From assembly GCA_016932965.1 (NCBI GenBank), contig JAFGBW010000282.1, forward strand, positions 1 through 14,522: a stretch of 14,522 nt of DNA. The letters run 5' to 3'. Positions 13,531-14,522 of this stretch are shown here, piece by piece; the first letter of the stretch is position 1; every line of letters starts with the position of its first letter. A model generated the notes under the pieces. That model did not search any database, had not been told where the DNA came from, and worked only from the letters and a program-made list of their open reading frames with translations. This stretch comes from Candidatus Auribacterota bacterium (lineage in GTDB: Bacteria > Auribacterota > JAFGBW01). The translations under genes and the position numbers were made by a program.

Positions 13531-13688
13531 TACAACCACTTTCTTTGGAAATAAACCTGCCCTGTGTGGCATTCATGAATGTCAACCTGGACCAGGTTTA
13601 TCATGGATTAATATGGAATCAACCGGAGATAATGGTTCTTCGCTGTTGCCAGTTTATTGAAAGTAATAAAATATAAGGAGTCATGATT

Positions 13689-14003
13689 GTGGGATCGTAC
13701 GAAGGCATGTTCATATTAAATCCGAACCTCGACGGCGAGCTCCTGGAAAAGGAGATGGATTACATTAAAAATGAAATCGTCAAACAATTAGGTGAGATTT
13801 CGGATGCGAAGATATTAGGAAAAAGGCATCTGGCTTACTCCATCAAAAAAATGAAAGAAGGCATTTATCTGTTGATCAATTTTGCGTGCAGGCCGGAGGT
13901 GGTGGACCAGTTATTGAAACGGCTGAAACTGGACACGCATGTTTTAAGGGCCGCCATTTTCCGGAAGGAACCAGGCTCTCTTTTTAATGAAATAAAGGAT
14001 TGA
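13689..14003 (+). CDS. rpsF: 30S ribosomal protein S6
   Basis: About 104 residues. YEGMFILNPNL at the N-terminus, GKRHLAYSIKKMKEGIYLLINF in the middle and LKLDTHVLRAAIFRK near the end are the standard S6 landmarks, and the length is normal. The start needs care: ATG at 13683 lies only two bases after AAGGAG (13675-13680), too close for use, whereas GTG at 13689 is eight bases away and yields MGSYEGMFI, the typical S6 N-terminus, so GTG is preferred. S6 binds S18 on the 30S platform; a probable S18 gene ends the window in the same operon. The stop codon overlaps a possible TTG start of ssb. Confidence 0.95.
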   Translation: MGSYEGMFILNPNLDGELLEKEMDYIKNEIVKQLGEISDAKILGKRHLAYSIKKMKEGIYLLINFACRPEVVDQLLKRLKLDTHVLRAAIFRKEPGSLFNEIKD

Positions 14004-14011
14004 GTGATATC

Positions 14012-14473
14012 ATGGTCAGTCTGAATAAAGTTTTTGTGGCAGGAAATCTCACCCGGGACCCGGAAGTCCGGTATACATCGGGCGGTCAAGCTGTGGCTGA
14101 CATGGATCTGGCCATCAATCATGTTTATTTATCCAAAACAGGAGAAAAAAAGGAAGAAACGGTTTTTGTTCATATCGTCGTATGGGGAAAACAGGCTGAA
14201 ACCGCTGGAACTTACTTATTCAAAGGCTCTCCGGTTCTGGTTGAAGGCCGTTTACAGTTAGATAGCTGGGAAACCCCGGAAGGCGAAAAACGTTCCAGAT
14301 TGAAGATCCAGGCTCAACGGGTGCAATTTCTTGGAAGTCCTGGAAAATCGAAAGAGAATATTCCCCCCGAACGCACAGGAGCAGCATCTTCTTCCGGTGA
14401 GACTTTTTCTCCTCCATCCCAGGAAGAACCTCCCCCGGGCAGCAGCGTGGTTGATGACGATATCCCATTTTAA
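14012..14473 (+). CDS. ssb: Single-stranded DNA-binding protein
   Basis: 153 residues from ATG 14012 (MVSLNKVFVAGNLTRDPEVRYTSGGQAV), the standard SSB N-terminus. A TTG at 14000, inside the rpsF stop, would add four residues but has no spacing for a ribosome-binding site. The OB-fold runs to about residue 108 and includes FVHIVVWGKQAE and the glycine-rich and basic ssDNA-contact strands (LVEGRLQLDSWE). A low-complexity Pro/Ser/Glu linker follows, and the acidic tip VVDDDIPF, which recruits replication and repair partners, is intact. It sits between rpsF and a probable rpsR gene, the classic order rpsF-ssb-rpsR. Confidence 0.96.
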   Translation: MVSLNKVFVAGNLTRDPEVRYTSGGQAVADMDLAINHVYLSKTGEKKEETVFVHIVVWGKQAETAGTYLFKGSPVLVEGRLQLDSWETPEGEKRSRLKIQAQRVQFLGSPGKSKENIPPERTGAASSSGETFSPPSQEEPPPGSSVVDDDIPF

Positions 14474-14496
14474 CCGATCTTAAAGGAGTTTTTATC

Positions 14497-14522
14497 ATGT
14501 TTAATCGATTAGGGAATAGACC
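14497..14522 (+). CDS. rpsR: Probable 30S ribosomal protein S18, first codons only
   Basis: ATG at 14497 follows AAAGGAG (14482-14488) by eight bases and begins MFNRLGNR before the window ends. Eight residues cannot prove a family. The identification rests on position after rpsF and ssb, the strong ribosome-binding site and the basic start. Confidence 0.5.

Larger units (their letters stand above)
12790..13688. other. Long non-coding region with a mosaic of repeats before the ribosomal operon
   Basis: About 900 bp with no credible gene and no tRNA that I can fold. In order it holds a hairpin cluster (12844-12887), an inverted repeat (12912-12986), a 7-bp palindrome (13005-13027), a nested repeat with copy B of the 160-bp family (13138-13408), and the promoter region and leader of rpsF. 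Between 13028 and 13137 and between 13540 and 13670 I see nothing definite. Confidence 0.65.

Noticed and set aside
13683-13688. ATG at 13683 as the rpsF start
   Set aside because: Only two bases separate it from AAGGAG; the GTG at 13689 has proper spacing and gives the usual S6 N-terminus.
1-14522. CRISPR array, tRNA or rRNA genes
   Set aside because: No regularly spaced direct repeats, no cloverleaf I could fold, and no rRNA-like sequence.

Overview
The window (14.5 kb, moderately AT-rich) comes from the chromosome of a Gram-negative (two-membrane) bacterium. Evidence for an outer membrane is a TolC-type channel gene, a periplasmic efflux adaptor and a probable lipoprotein. The taxon cannot be fixed from sequence alone. 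The style of the intergenic repeats, the PilZ/CheY/CheB/CheR content and the order rpsF-ssb-(probable rpsR) would fit an environmental lineage such as Desulfobacterota, Nitrospirota or Omnitrophota; that is a guess.

Layout. Bases 1-1199 hold the 3' end of a gene of unknown family with a C-terminal HEIAH zinc-peptidase-like motif. Bases 1200-2088 are repeat-rich. They contain a compact 355-bp unit made of a GIY-YIG nuclease gene between exact 28-bp inverted repeats and flanked by a 7-bp direct repeat, followed by a 160-bp structured repeat (copy A). Bases 2089-4327 (minus strand) hold an overlapping pair, TolC-like channel then MacA/HlyD-like adaptor, with no pump gene next to it. Bases 4328-4790 are a non-coding divergent region with an inverted repeat and a good promoter. 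A DJ-1/YajL-type gene follows at 4791-5369.

Bases 5475-12789 are a plus-strand signalling block: PilZ protein, CheY (4-bp overlap), a lipoprotein with a possible CsgG/LpoB/FlgO-like fold, a second single-domain response regulator, CheB (8-bp overlap), a Xer-type tyrosine recombinase, and a 1035-residue protein with a CheR methyltransferase core and TPR-like tail. CheA, CheW and receptor genes are not in the window. CheB has lost its phospho-acceptor Asp and CheR is embedded in a much larger, possibly membrane-attached protein, so the adaptation enzymes look rewired.

Bases 12790-13688 are about 900 bp without a credible gene. They hold several hairpins, an inverted repeat, and the second copy (B) of the 160-bp repeat in opposite orientation to copy A, nested inside its own 23-bp inverted repeats. 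The last kilobase is a ribosomal/replication operon: rpsF, ssb and the first codons of probable rpsR.

Most notable: the GIY-YIG element with terminal inverted repeats and a putative target-site duplication; the inverted pair of structured 160-bp repeats bracketing about 11 kb; the CheB with His in place of the phospho-Asp; and the oversized CheR-TPR protein.
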